Of a DNA stretch of 64,000 nucleotides, positions 47,226-58,149 are shown one piece after another. Position numbers and translations under genes: made by a program. The first letter of the stretch is position 1; each line of letters begins with the position of its first letter. The DNA is from Syngnathus acus (Eukaryota; Chordata; Actinopteri; Syngnathiformes; Syngnathidae), in NCBI RefSeq assembly GCF_901709675.1, contig NC_051104.1, forward strand, positions 2,957,501 through 3,021,500. The letters run 5' to 3'. The notes under the pieces were generated by a model, which saw only the letters and a list, made by a program, of their open reading frames with translations, was not told the origin of the DNA and did not search any database.

Positions 47226-50200
47226 AGAGAGATACTTGCAGGTCACAAATGGAGAGTGAAATACGGGTAGACTTTTGTTCAGTCCACTCACGTGATCACA
47301 CTCCATCCCTGCCTCAGCCGATGTGACGTGTGAAGACAAAAAGCTTCTTGCCGTCTGGGCGTGATAAAATGCAGCGGCGGTGTCACACTCGCAGACGCTG
47401 ACGTCCAGCATCCGTCCCCTAAGGTGACGTCGGCGTGATCAAGAGCCACGACAGGCGAGCGAAAAGCTATTTGGATGAGCGACGGCGCTATTGTTGCCCT
47501 CCCTCCATCGCTCTCGCCGTGCTGCTCTTCTCCTCTCGCCACCGAGAACCTGGAGGCATATTCATGAGGGAAGCATAATTAGCCAGTCAGGATTTGGATG
47601 GCTTCCAGATAGATGACTTATTATTGCCATTATTGATTTTTGCCTGCTATGAGCCCTGCTATCTGGGATTAATGCTGTTAGAATTTAGAAGCTCGACACC
47701 ATCTTAGCACTTAGTCCCATGATGAATGGTGTTAGGCAAAGTCGTTTGCACTGACACTCGCTTACTTCCCTTGGTTTTATGTACTTTGCCTCCCTTATTA
47801 AGGCTTTTACCAGTGGCTTAATTGCCTATTTAGAATTCTCCTCTTTGTGACCTAGATGTGTTTTATTTGGCGAATGTAATTAAGTTACCTGTAAATATCC
47901 TTTTTTTTTTTTCGCCGGAGCCACCATCCATCTCTGTTATGTGCCGTTTTGTTTTTAATTAATTTAATGGCGTCTGCGTCTGGAAACTATTAACCTCAAT
48001 AAAACCGAGAGGAGGAATCGGTTCCGGTTGTCCCAAAGACGATACGTTTGTGTCGAGTCGAACTGCGGTGAGGAGGTGACGGCGTAAACATTTTGCTTCG
48101 AGGGTGGCGCCCCCTCCCTGCGGTCAACCGCATTTGTCGCGGGATTCTCGAGCGATGCGCTTCATGGCGCATTGCTGTTTTATGAGAAAGTTAATATCCA
48201 GTTTCCATTAACTGCTCTAAAAGTTGTATATCTCTTCCACAAGATAGATAAGTCGCAAGCTCGGTCTCGCATAGCCCTTGTTGTGGCTACTTGGAATAGC
48301 GCAATAGCACTTCTTTGCTAACAGTCAAGTTGAGCCGATGTAATGTGAAGGCTTTTTCTATTCATTACATTTTATACAATGGAGAACTTGTTGACAATAA
48401 ATGCAGCTTGAACAGGGAGAGAATTGTCAGGGGTCAATGTGCACACAGTTTACAACGAGTAAACAAATCAAGCTACGCTAAGAGGTGCTCCATAATAAAA
48501 CATGGCGGATTTGTTTGTGCTTTGAAAGCTGTGCGGAAGCCAGATAAATAAGTGCGAAGGAATTCTTTGCTTGTGTTTAGGTGATATTGGCAGTAATGGC
48601 CATGACATGTGTTTACAGTCCAAAGAACGAGGCGGAATGCTTGGGTGGCGTTCTACCTATTAAAGTGGTGGTGGGGGGTGCTTACTATGATTTCCCTCAG
48701 GCTTTTATGCTCAGCACACCGAATGAAAATATAGTAGAAAAAAAAGGAAGCGAGAATTACAAGCCGCCACTCGTAAACAAATGTAGAAAATCGGCCCAAT
48801 GTGAGCAAAACTCACAAACAAGGCCAGCTAAAAATCCCTTCATTAGCGCCTGACCTTGTATGGAACATGATTGATGCACCACTGCAGTGCAGCGCGACAA
48901 GAGGATTGATCGTGTCCAACACGCGGCTTTATGCTCCGAACTGTAGCGCTCCCGTTTCAGCGCAGAGGTGAAACATTATACAGAGGAGATCATCATGCCG
49001 CTAAAGCTGCTTTATTTATTGGGACATTCCTGCAACTGGAACGCCATATACAGTCGTTCTGTGAAAAGATAGAATATGGCAGATTCTTTTTTTATATTCT
49101 GGCCCATTGTATAAGGGTATAAGGGTTGTTTGCAAACAAAGTAATAAAATCAAGCCATTATTTTTGTGGCTGTTTCAAACACAGCTTGAGATATGGCGGC
49201 TACAGGTAATGATATACACTTCAGGCGTGCTTTGCCTTCATGTCTCTTCATATGCCTGCCACCAATATAAATAAATCACGATGCAGTGCGATACATCCTG
49301 ATTTGTGATCTCTGATGCCTAATTGCACATGAGCAATGGCTGATGCCCACGCGTGGAACGAGCAGATGTGTTCAGTGGCCAGAAGCGCTCTGGCGTGGGG
49401 GTGGGAGTGTGTGGATGATGTTCTCTGGCAAGCCGCGCTCGCCTCAGGTGTCGCAAGTTGCGGCGGTCCGCAGAAAGGGCCAATAAATGTTCCCCGGCGT
49501 CCTCATCACACCTCCAGCTACGGGCTATTATTAATCATTTAGCAGCTCTGCCATAGCGCACAACACCTGTCGTTGTCGCTGCGATAGCAAACCTCTTTGC
49601 TTTAGCCTCCAAAGGTCATCGATGTCCATTTTTTTTTTACATTTGGCTACGCAAGTCGTCGTCTCACATTTACACACTAATCAATTTCCACCCAGTCGGG
49701 CGCCATGCAAGCCACCGCTGCCTTTTTTTTTTTTGGTCTGAGCAATTTATAGCTTTGGAACAAAAGCAGGAACAATTACACGCTGGGCTTGTAATCGAGC
49801 AGTTACAGCGCCTTGATGGGCCATATCTATTACTCATGACAATCACGGCCCAAGTCAGCCATTCTTATCGTTTTGGAGCTCGTTCTTGACACCTTTTATG
49901 TATATCGTCGAATGACATGCGATCTGACATGAAGCGCGTTAGCCTTTTACGAGCTGGCAGCTCCCGCAACGTATCGTGTTAGATGAGTATGAGATATTGT
50001 ACAGGGACTCAATATTGTGATGTATCATTCCTATCCAAATGTATTATTTTGTTACTCAGTGATTGCCAAGCTTAACCTACACCGCGACGTGACCGTTGAC
50101 GCTCCTGAGGTTGGACAGTTGACATGTTGGAATGAAAAAATAATCCCGTCAGTAAATTTCTCATCTCCAGAATCCCCGTCCATAGAAGTGAACGAATACA

Positions 50201-50787
50201 CACCTTAATTGACAAATGTTACATCCTCACTTGTGTACAAAACTATTATCCCGACACTTTTGGTGACTGTTGTCCAAATGTGTGTGTTTTTTTTTTTCAG
50301 TAGCGTTGGATGTGTTTTTGAGCACGACCACCTGCTTGGATCCTCGCTCACAGAAAGAACCTTGTGGCTTTTGTATTCCTTTTGAAGGCACATCCAAAGA
50401 GCCGTGAAAAAACGCAAGGGATAAACAACATACACAAGTGGGTGAGCCAAGTGATGCAACAACAAAGCAATCTAACACTTGCGCGGCGACTGCTAATTTA
50501 CGTGTGTGTGTGCGACTTATATGTGCCACGGTGACAATGAGGTCTCATTTGTTTTTCTACCGCTGAGGGTTCGAAATTACTTTTTGATCCACATGCTGTG
50601 TGAGTCATTGATTGTTTAATCGTTGAAGGTTAGGGTCAGGACAATCTACAGCTGACTTAGCAGCTCCACATGTTTTTGTTGCTTTTTTTTTAGTAATATT
50701 CTGGCGCATAAGAAACAATTAAGGCTGCTCTATTGAATCGTCAAATTGATTAAGTGCACTTGTATATTAGCAACGTTTAGCTTTCAA
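47226..50787. other. Gene-free stretch without transposons
   Basis: No gene supported over 3.5 kb. It holds T runs near 47901-47911, 49630-49638 and 49724-49733, GT-rich DNA near 50500, and a strong candidate regulatory block at 47550-47900. The part 49330-50000 is also smooth and repeat-free. Confidence 0.45.
47550..47900. promoter_or_regulatory. Candidate conserved noncoding block
   Basis: The most enhancer-like block of the window. It is repeat-free, smooth in composition and poor in CpG, unlike the CpG-containing DNA on both sides. Motifs include GCATATTCATGAGG, GCATAATTAGCC, GACTTATTATTGCC, GGGATTAATGCTG, CTTATTAAGGC and TGTAATTAAGTTACCTG. A small stem, ACACCAT with ATGGTGT, lies around 47696-47732. 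Deep conservation is inferred, not shown. Confidence 0.35.
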
Positions 50788-50795
50788 TGATATAT

Positions 50796-51116
50796 CGCAG
50801 GGGTGTCAAACTTTTCGCGGGTCGCATTGTAGTCATAGCTTCTTTCGGAGGGCCATTATGACTGTCACCCCAAATAAATGTATGAGCACCTCATATTATA
50901 TACAGTAAAAGCTACAAAACAAACTGACAAATAACTCGTTTTCAAATCAGACGAGTAAAAACTGGTCAAATATTAAAAAAAAAAAGATATTAAAAGTGAA
51001 GACAATTTGCAATTCTCGTAATAACACACGAATTTGATGCACAATTTGTCTTCGCGGGCCACATAAAATGATGTGGCGGGCCGTATCTGGCCCCCGGGCC
51101 TTGAGTTTGACACCTG
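50796..51116 (-). mobile_element. Non-autonomous hAT element with 8-bp target duplication
   Basis: TGATATAT precedes it (50788-50795) and follows it (51117-51124), a perfect 8-bp direct repeat. The left end is CGCAGGGGTGTCAAACTT and the right end GAGTTTGACACCTG, so two extra bases (CG) sit outside the left inverted repeat. It lies in the opposite orientation to the 22-kb copies and keeps all modules: GCATTGTAGTCATAGC, AATAAATGTATGAGCACC, and the right-hand ATAAAATGATGTGGCGGGCC. It is therefore a good reference copy for the family. No transposase is encoded. Confidence 0.94.
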
Positions 51117-51124
51117 TGATATAT

Positions 51125-52938
51125 TTTATGTTGTATTTATTATTTGTTGGTATGACAGAAAATGTTGATTGATCGTCTAAGTGAAGACATCTGTGTTAAT
51201 TGAGTGGGCGTGGCTTAATAAGAAGCCCTCCTCCAGCAGTAGTAGTTGCAGTGAGTGGTATGTCAAGAGAGCTTATCGTCTGCCTCGTCTTTTTATTTTA
51301 TTTTATTATTATCTACCGAATTGGGTGCAAAGGGTTTCACACAAGTACCTGCTGCTCTATAGCTACTCTGCCAACAAGCAGCTCGGCAACAAATGTAGAT
51401 CAACTTTCCACTGGTTCTTAAAAATATACGCACGACTCCAATTACCGTATAAGAAAATATGGCTTCAAAGGAACCCATCCCGGTGTGGTATCCAAAGAAA
51501 ATATATATAAGTAAAAGCACCTGGTTCGCGCTGCCCCGACTCTCGCCATGCTTTCAATTTCCAAGGGGAAAAAAAAACCCACATGCCGGTGTCTTCATTC
51601 AGCATAATTCAATCAAATCCGTCTGAGCGGGCTTCTGCTTTTACTCTATTCTAGCTCTAAATGAAACATTACTCCCAGGAGTTCAAGATGGTTCCTTGGT
51701 GGTCATTAGTTAGCATCATCAATCAAGAAAGAAAAAGAATCCCGCTCAAGGGAAAAACCTCTCTGCATGTTCCACGTGCAAAAGCAATAAATATCTCGAC
51801 ACGGAGCGAGGACTCGCATCGCCGTCAAGACGCCGATGTGGGAACGCCGGAGAGAAATAAATATTTCATCGGCAGGCGCATTTAGAGCTTCTCCAACTGC
51901 AAATATAGCACAAAAGAAAGCAAATGTTGCCAGGCCTTTTATTTATTTTATTAGCACAGCACCCTGTGGACATCCTTGTTTACTCACCTCCGGAAGTCTG
52001 GAGTGAAGAATTAATTTTATCGGTTAGCTGTCAATATGAAAAGTGTCTATTATACAGTAGTTTACCTCCGGTGATCTCGAAAGGATGCATCGACAGTCAA
52101 TCAAAGGCAGTTTATGCAAAGAGCGGCTTTGCACTTCCAGGCAAACGCGTCGGAATACCCAAAGCGACGTCGGAGTGCCTTCAATACATTCATGTGGCCT
52201 TACTTCCACTGCGGGGAAGCAATCTTCTCCTACTGTCAATCAAAGGCCATCGAGCGTGTTTAGATCAAGGACGCACCTATGCGGACAGAACATCGTACAC
52301 AGAATCGTTTGTTTTTCCTTCGATTAAGAAATACAGCACTGTTTTGACGTCGATTGATCCAGTTTTAGCTCAAATTCAGATATTTGCTGAAGCCCACGCA
52401 AGCTTATTTGTAAAAACCGCACAAGTTGTCTTCGAAGAACCTACTATCGATGCTTTTTTTGCGTGGCCCGTGATGTGTACAAGTAGCCTAAGCTCTGGAG
52501 GGATCAAAAGTTGCTCTCAAGTGAGCGACAGGCAGCTGCAGACGCTGTCGTGCCGGTCAATAAGAAGCAGAAAACAGCAGCCGCGATCGATGAAGCGCTC
52601 CCGGGCGACGGCTGCATCTGGAGCTGGAAAGAAGCTGGAAATGACAAAAGGTTGCCCAGGTCTGCTGCACTGCAACTTCATGACAAACTTTAGTTCAGCC
52701 GCCGTCAAATGGGGGTCAACATCCATATCTAAAGAGCAAAAAATAGGAATTACTCAGTAGAACTGAGAAGTAGAACATTTTAATTCTCTGATAACGTACT
52801 GGAAACGCTGCCGACATTCCAAATATGCTGTTTACACTATTTACAATACCGTTGATGCGATTCCGATTGACGCCGACGAATACAATCCACTACGATTAGA
52901 ATACGATGCAATGCAAGTTGTGACTCGATTCGCTGCAG
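51125..52938. other. Stretch between hAT and GACGACC elements
   Basis: Contains the longest open frame of the window (51924-52760, listed separately). Otherwise no exon, RNA gene or transposon end is visible. Confidence 0.4.
51924..52760 (+). other. 278-codon open frame, coding status unproven
   Basis: The longest ATG-started frame of the window. An in-frame stop lies six codons upstream of the ATG. The first 14 residues, MLPGLLFILLAQHP, are hydrophobic and could resemble a signal peptide. The middle has no cysteine pattern or motif I recognise, and residues about 210-235 are rich in Arg, Lys, Ser and Gln. A second frame on the same strand (52511-52693) overlaps its end. By rough stop-codon frequency, a frame this long is expected well below once in 64 kb of random DNA of this composition, so it deserves a check. 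It could be a relic of a cellular or transposon gene, a genuine single-exon gene, or chance. Confidence 0.15.
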
Positions 52939-53558
52939 TACCGTATTGGCCCGAATATAAGACGACCCTGATTATAAGACGACCCCCTCTTTTTCAATAC
53001 TCAAGTTTGAAAAAAGACTTTTTGAACACCAAATTTAATTTTTATACAGAAAATAATTACAGTACATCTGAAACAAATGATTATAATCATATATTCGGGA
53101 GAAAAAGCATGTTATTTTGCCTCATTCAAATCATGCAAAAACTGTCTATCACATCTTAATATCTGAACATTTAAAGAAGTAAGTGCAATCACATTTGTAA
53201 ATGAATGGCTTCTGGTTTTTGAAATGTAAATAACCAAATCTACTGTGATAAAACAACACAATTGCAATAACTGCATTAACCATCAAAGTAAAGTCTAACT
53301 GTAGTCTTAAAACAAATCTGAATAAGGAAAAACATTGCAATAAAATAATGCAAACCGCTACCGCTATTTTTATTTTTCTTCTTCATGACAGGGGTTCGCT
53401 TTGGCCTGGGTAGTTAAGTTCAGCATTCGCTTTGAAGATATCTGGGGCCATCTAGCAAATGGGTATAATGTCTAGACCCCGAATGTAAGACAACCCCCAC
53501 TTTTTTCAGTCTTATTTCAATGCAAAACACACCGTCTTATATTCGGGCCAATACGGTA
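52939..53558 (+). mobile_element. GACGACC-family MITE (620 bp)
   Basis: TA then CCGTATTGGCCCGAATATAA on the left, TTATATTCGGGCCAATACGG then TA on the right: the outer 20 bases are perfect inverted copies. The left arm continues GACGACCCTGATTATAAGACGACCCCC, a doubled inner motif laid out like those of the GCGCACC and GTCGCACC families. The inside is AT-rich and noncoding. Near the right end, GGGGCCATCTAGCAAAT resembles a decayed CTCF-type motif on the minus strand. Insertion at TA suggests a Tc1/mariner- or pogo-type transposase, by inference. Confidence 0.93.
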
Positions 53559-54886
53559 GTTTCTGCACTAATTTCAATCTTACACGATTAACTCAAATGA
53601 TATTTTACAGTTAAATATCTGTCACCATTTTCATGGAAGGCCACTGCTTCCCTACGTCATAAAACGAGCAGCGGCCTCGCCGCATTAAAGCCCATGTTCA
53701 ATAAAATAGAAAAACGTGACCTGACTCCAAAGGTGACACTGCGCATAAAGCAGAGGAGGCGGCTCGTCCTTAATTCGATTTGCTCAATGTTCATTTCGGG
53801 CCGCTTCGAACAAACATGGCCGCTGTCGCTTGGCCGGCGTTCAATGTTAATGGCCTGATTAGCGCTTCCCTCGCCGTGGCCATTTATTGAGGCCCATTAG
53901 GCGCGCGCCGCTATGCCCTGCTGACTCAGACGCACTTAGTAACAAACAGTATTATTAAAATGGCCATCAGCGCCAAAATCTATCACAGGGAATGGCCAGT
54001 GAGGTCATAGCCGAGTGTACCCCGAGTGGATTGCCTGAAAGGGTAGCCCATAAATCCACATTCATGGCTTATTAGCAAGATATCTCCCAGTACTCTCACG
54101 CATCTTGCGGTTGGACTTTGTCACGTCACGTAGAACTGGCCGATCCCGGATTGAAATAAAATCCCTCACTTTAATCGTCTTCCAAAACTGTAACAGCAGC
54201 AATCGTTACGTGCCACAGATGCAAATTAGGCACAATCGTCATCTAGTCTCAGAATATCTTCCATGCATTGTCCGGAGAAATAAATACAATCAAAACATTA
54301 CGTGACCTTCTCCAATCATCGAGCTAGCAAATTCGGCAGCATGCCCTTTGCGTAATACGATTAGCAAAGACTTCCGTCATCTGGCCAATCAGAAGGTACA
54401 CTAAAAGGCATAATGCCGTTTGATTGGACATCAGCGCGGCCGGCTGGCGGCGAACCAATTTGTAATTGAACAGATGAGCCGTTCGCAAAGCGTCTCTTGT
54501 CGCCGGGCAACCGCAATGCAGCGTTGTGTCGGGCTTTGACGATGATGAATCGCCCGCGGCTTATCGAAGAAGAGCTGGCGCGCGGCGTCGGCTACAGCGC
54601 TTGATGCCTTGTCAGTCATCCCGTCAATGCTTTTCAATGCGACTAATCCCGACGCGCTTTAATTTCGCGTGGAAATATTTGGCGGTAGCTTCCCCATCCT
54701 GACAGTCAGTCAGCAGCCGGGCGAGCCTGACGGACGCGTGTCGCACGCGTTTGAGCAGCCTTGTTTATTTCGTGACCTTTTCCGTGTAATATGGAGGCGC
54801 TCTTTTGAAAGCCTTCCCCGTCATTAGGTGACTGCGCTGCATGTCGACAAGGTCCACACTGATCTGGCACCATACTTATTGTGACC
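53559..54886. other. Gene-free stretch with candidate regulatory DNA
   Basis: No gene or transposon. Two smooth blocks (53780-54080 and 54300-54680) are repeat-free and CpG-containing. Open frames stay below 70 codons. Confidence 0.45.
53780..54080. promoter_or_regulatory. Candidate conserved noncoding block
   Basis: Contains CTTAATTCGATTTGC, CAATGTTAATGGCC, TGATTAGCGC, CATTTATTGAGGCCCATTA and AGTATTATTAAAATGGCC in an otherwise smooth, repeat-free background, next to GC-rich CGCGCGCCGC. Motif clustering supports regulatory DNA only weakly. Confidence 0.3.
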
Positions 54887-55073
54887 TACCGTATTTTCCG
54901 GACTATAAGGCGCACCTAAAAACCTCAAATTTTCTCAAAAGCCGACAGTGCGCCTTATAGTCCGGTGCACCTTATAGTATATGGACCAAGTTCCGGCCCG
55001 TGGGCCAAATGCGGCCATTCATTGAAGGTGCGCCTTATAGTCCGGTGCACCTTATAGTCCGGAAAATACGGTA
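54887..55073 (+). mobile_element. GCGCACC-family MITE, short copy (187 bp)
   Basis: TA then CCGTATTTTCCGGACTATAA on the left, TTATAGTCCGGAAAATACGG then TA on the right: the outer 20 bases are perfect inverted copies. It is the shortest complete copy, consisting almost only of the two arms with inner cassettes (TGCGCCTTATAGTCCGGTGC) and a GGCCCGTGGGCC palindrome in the centre. Transcribed, it could fold into a long imperfect hairpin. Confidence 0.93.
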
Positions 55074-55678
55074 TATGCTGCATTATGCAAGTGTGGCCGC
55101 TGCCATACAAACTTGCGAATACATTCAAACACCTTTTATCGCCACAGGGTATTGACATCGTAAACATTCATAATTTCATGGTTTTCTTATGTCGAGTGCA
55201 TCTATGCTAATGTCTGTTAGCTCATGTATGGACTTTCTCATCATGTGTTAGCATGAAGCTATAAACAAAGGCTTCCTGTACTTAAATTCCTGTATTTCCT
55301 GTATTTAAATTTGATTTCCCCGACTCGCACAAAACCTGAGTGTACTTCTAAGCGTCACCTTTTTGTTTTCTTGTCGGCGCATGCCTTTTCCAGATGGGGA
55401 GCATCCCCGCGAAGTCCCCCTTCACCTGCGGCATTGTTCCCCGCCTGTCAATCATCCCACACGCACGAGCAGCGACACGCCACTGCTGACGGCTGACATG
55501 TGACAGCTGGATCGTTGGGTTCATACGCACTACTTTTTGTTGTTGTTTTTTTCACTGGCTTTGCTTTTGTAAGCAAACTGGCTGCTGTTGTCACTGTGTG
55601 TACACCTGGGAAATGAACGGGCTTAAAACCCTACTTTGAAACTCTAACTCTTTCTTTAAAGTATGTTTTGACTGAAGC
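55074..55678. other. Gene-free spacer
   Basis: No gene or repeat. Two overlapping opposite-strand frames at 55311-55530 lie in a small GC-rich patch and are not supported as coding. Confidence 0.45.
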
Positions 55679-56094
55679 TAACGTATTTTCCGGACTATAA
55701 GGCGCACCGGACTATAAGGCGCACCTTCAATGAATGGCCCATTTTAAAACTTTGTCCTTATATATGGCGCACCGGACTATAAGGCGCACCATTAATGCAG
55801 CATGTCAGATTTTCAATCCAAATCAGATTATTCTCCATTTTATCTTTTTTATTTCCACTTCACACGCAACAAATGACTTTATATTCACAAAATAATGGTC
55901 CATAGTCTTTTTGATTCATGATTCATAGTCTTCAGCAGGCCACTTATGATTGATTTCATGACACAATGCTTTGGGCCAGTTTAAATTTAGGAATTTGGTC
56001 CATATATAAGGCGCACCGGACTATAAGGCGCACTGTCGGCTTGTGAGACGATTTTAGGTTTTTAGGTGCGCCTTATAGTCCGGAAAATACGGTA
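55679..56094 (+). mobile_element. GCGCACC-family MITE, copy with central module (416 bp)
   Basis: The left end is TA then ACGTATTTTCCGGACTATAA, one base off the family consensus (A for the first C). The right end is TTATAGTCCGGAAAATACGG then TA. The centre holds CATGTCAGATTTTC, TTCTCCATTTTATC, TAATGGTCCATAGTC and GATTCATAGTCTTC, shared with 40.7, 57.7 and 61.0 kb. A doubled ACTATAAGGCGCACC cassette follows the left terminus. Confidence 0.92.
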
Positions 56095-56849
56095 ATTGAA
56101 TAAAATCAACATGTTTTCTTTGCTTGTACCACTATCTGGTCTTGAGACCCTTTTCTGGTGTCTAGACCAGACAACATTTATGCTGTGAATCTGAACCTCT
56201 TCAAATGCCTTGAAATCCAAATCTGGAACAAGACATGCTTACAATTTGTTGCGCAACTATGTGACTCGTCGGAGGCGTGACGCCAGTTTGCCTTTGATTG
56301 CTGCAGTACAGACCAGAAAAAAAGAAACCCAGAAATGGCCAAAACCTTCACAACTTGAAAGCCTACTTTGAAATGATCGACTGGCTTCAATCAGTTGTAC
56401 TACTTAAGATTTAAAGGTGGCTAGGAAGCAACGATGATTGCCGCCCAATTGACTGTGTAGCATAACAGCGTCAGAGATTTTTTTTGTGTGTGTGTGCGGT
56501 TGGCAGGTGATTGCATCTTCAAGTCCACAGGGAGCAATTGGACGTCAGGTTAGCAATTTGCTAGCCGTATGACGGCCAATGCAATCGGCCTGCATCTCTT
56601 CGGTAATACGCATTCACGCGAGCTGTCATGGCAGGGTGGCACTTTTCCAGACACATTTTAGTGTGAAATGCAAACGTCTCAATTTTCATCAAGTGCAGCC
56701 CATATTTCATTTTTTTAACCATATTTTTCACGACAATATGGAATGTCAGCAGACGTTCTCTATCACATTTAGATTATTGTTTGGATTTCTCCATTTTGGA
56801 TTTGAAAGCCTGACCCCAGCTTGCAGTCACAAAGTCAACCCCTGACCTT
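56095..56849. other. Gene-free spacer
   Basis: Contains a T-run plus GT tract (about 56478-56497). No gene or transposon is supported. Confidence 0.45.
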
Positions 56850-57010
56850 TCTTTGATACCGTAACTCAGGCTTGAGATCCTTAATTAGAACCCTAACCAA
56901 GGCTTCAAACCCAGTATTAACACCTGAACCTTAGATTGAAGGCCTAATCCTGACTTTGAGACTGAACTGAAACCATAATACCGATTTAAAAGCCTGACCT
57001 GTCTTTAAAG
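56850..57010 (-). repeat. Degenerate AACCCTGAC-type repeat, minus-sense patch
   Basis: Loose units on the plus strand, such as AGAACCCTAACCAAGGCTTC, AAACCCAGTATTAACACC, GAAGGCCTAATCCTGAC and AAAAGCCTGACC, read in reverse as GGTTAGGGTTCT and GGTTTGAAGCC. That is the same vocabulary as the patch at 25.5-26.0 kb, here in the opposite orientation. Confidence 0.55.
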
Positions 57011-57734
57011 GCTAAGAAGACATGCTGGTATTTATCAAAACAAAGGAGCAGATTAATCATCCGAGGGTGTCGAATCAATCAAGGTCATTTCTTCAACGTC
57101 GTGAAATGTTTTCACTCCCAGGTCAGGAAATTGACATCTCAAGAAAACAAAACGACGCAAAGTTTACGACACGGGGGCTACTAATTGATATAAAGATTAA
57201 GCAGATGGGAAGCCTGCGTTCAGGAGAATCAATCGATCTGTTTTGGCATTTCTCAGGCGAGATTAAATTATCGGCGTTGTGTCCCTCGGCTGGTCGCTTT
57301 CCTTCTTTGCGTCCGTCCCGTCCGGTCCTGGCCACCGAGGGCCTTTTTCTTGTGCCGGGCCTCTCGCTGGGAATCAATGCGGCTGATGGAGGAGTGGCTG
57401 CTCTGCGTTTCAGTCAGGAAAAGCTCCCGAGAGGACGCTGACGCTTAGCTGATGAGCGTTAGCCGGGCTAGAGTCGATGGTGCGAGACAATGAAATTGGG
57501 AGCGCGTTGTGACTCAGCCTTCTATTAAAGCCTGAGGTCACACACTTATTGAAATATCGATCCCAGTGTGGTTTGTGTTCCGACGGTGGACGCGCATAAA
57601 GAGTGTCGACGTGCTCGAGTACCGACCGCTGACCTCCATTTACAACCCAAACGCTTATAATTGTTCCATGACTCTGTCATCATCATTGCCATGTCAGTCT
57701 AATCTGACCAAGCCCTTACAATTACTTGTGGGAG
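57011..57734. other. Gene-free spacer
   Basis: A 139-codon plus-strand frame (57022-57441) overlaps a minus-strand frame and shows no domain. The part 57170-57560 is smooth and repeat-free. No gene is supported. Confidence 0.4.
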
Positions 57735-58149
57735 TACCGTATTTTCCGGACTATAAGGCACACCTAAAAACCAAAAATTTCTCAAAAGCCGACAGTGCGC
57801 CTTATAGTCCGGTGCACCTTATATATATACCAAATTCCTAAATTTAAACTGGCCCGAAGCATTGAGTCATGAAATTAATCATAAGTGGCCCGCTGAAGAC
57901 TTTGAATCATGAATAAAAAAGTCTATGGATCATTATTTTGTGATTATAAAGTCATTTGTTGCGTCTGAAGTTGAAATAAAAAAGATAAAATGGAGAATGA
58001 TTTGATTTGGATTAAAAATCTGACATGATGCATTAATGGTGCGCCTTATAGTCCGGTGCGCCTTATGTAAGGACAAAGTTTTAAAATGGGCCATTCATTG
58101 AAGGTGCGCCTTATAGTCCGGTGCGCCTTATAGTCCGGAAAATACGGTA
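57735..58149 (-). mobile_element. GCGCACC-family MITE, inverted relative to 55.7 kb (415 bp)
   Basis: TA then CCGTATTTTCCGGACTATAA on the left, TTATAGTCCGGAAAATACGG then TA on the right: the outer 20 bases are perfect inverted copies. The central module reads in reverse order to the 55.7-kb copy (GAAGACTTTGAATCATGAAT, GATAAAATGGAGAATGATTT), so the two form an inverted pair about 1.6 kb apart. No coding frame. Confidence 0.93.

Noticed and set aside
47696-47732. ACACCAT...ATGGTGT hairpin as a microRNA precursor
   Set aside because: Only seven paired bases with a 23-base loop, far short of a precursor stem.
48103-48122. GGTGGCGCCCCCTCCCTGCGG as a reversed CTCF site
   Set aside because: The GGGGGCGCC half fits, but the other half of the motif does not, so it may be just a GC-rich patch.
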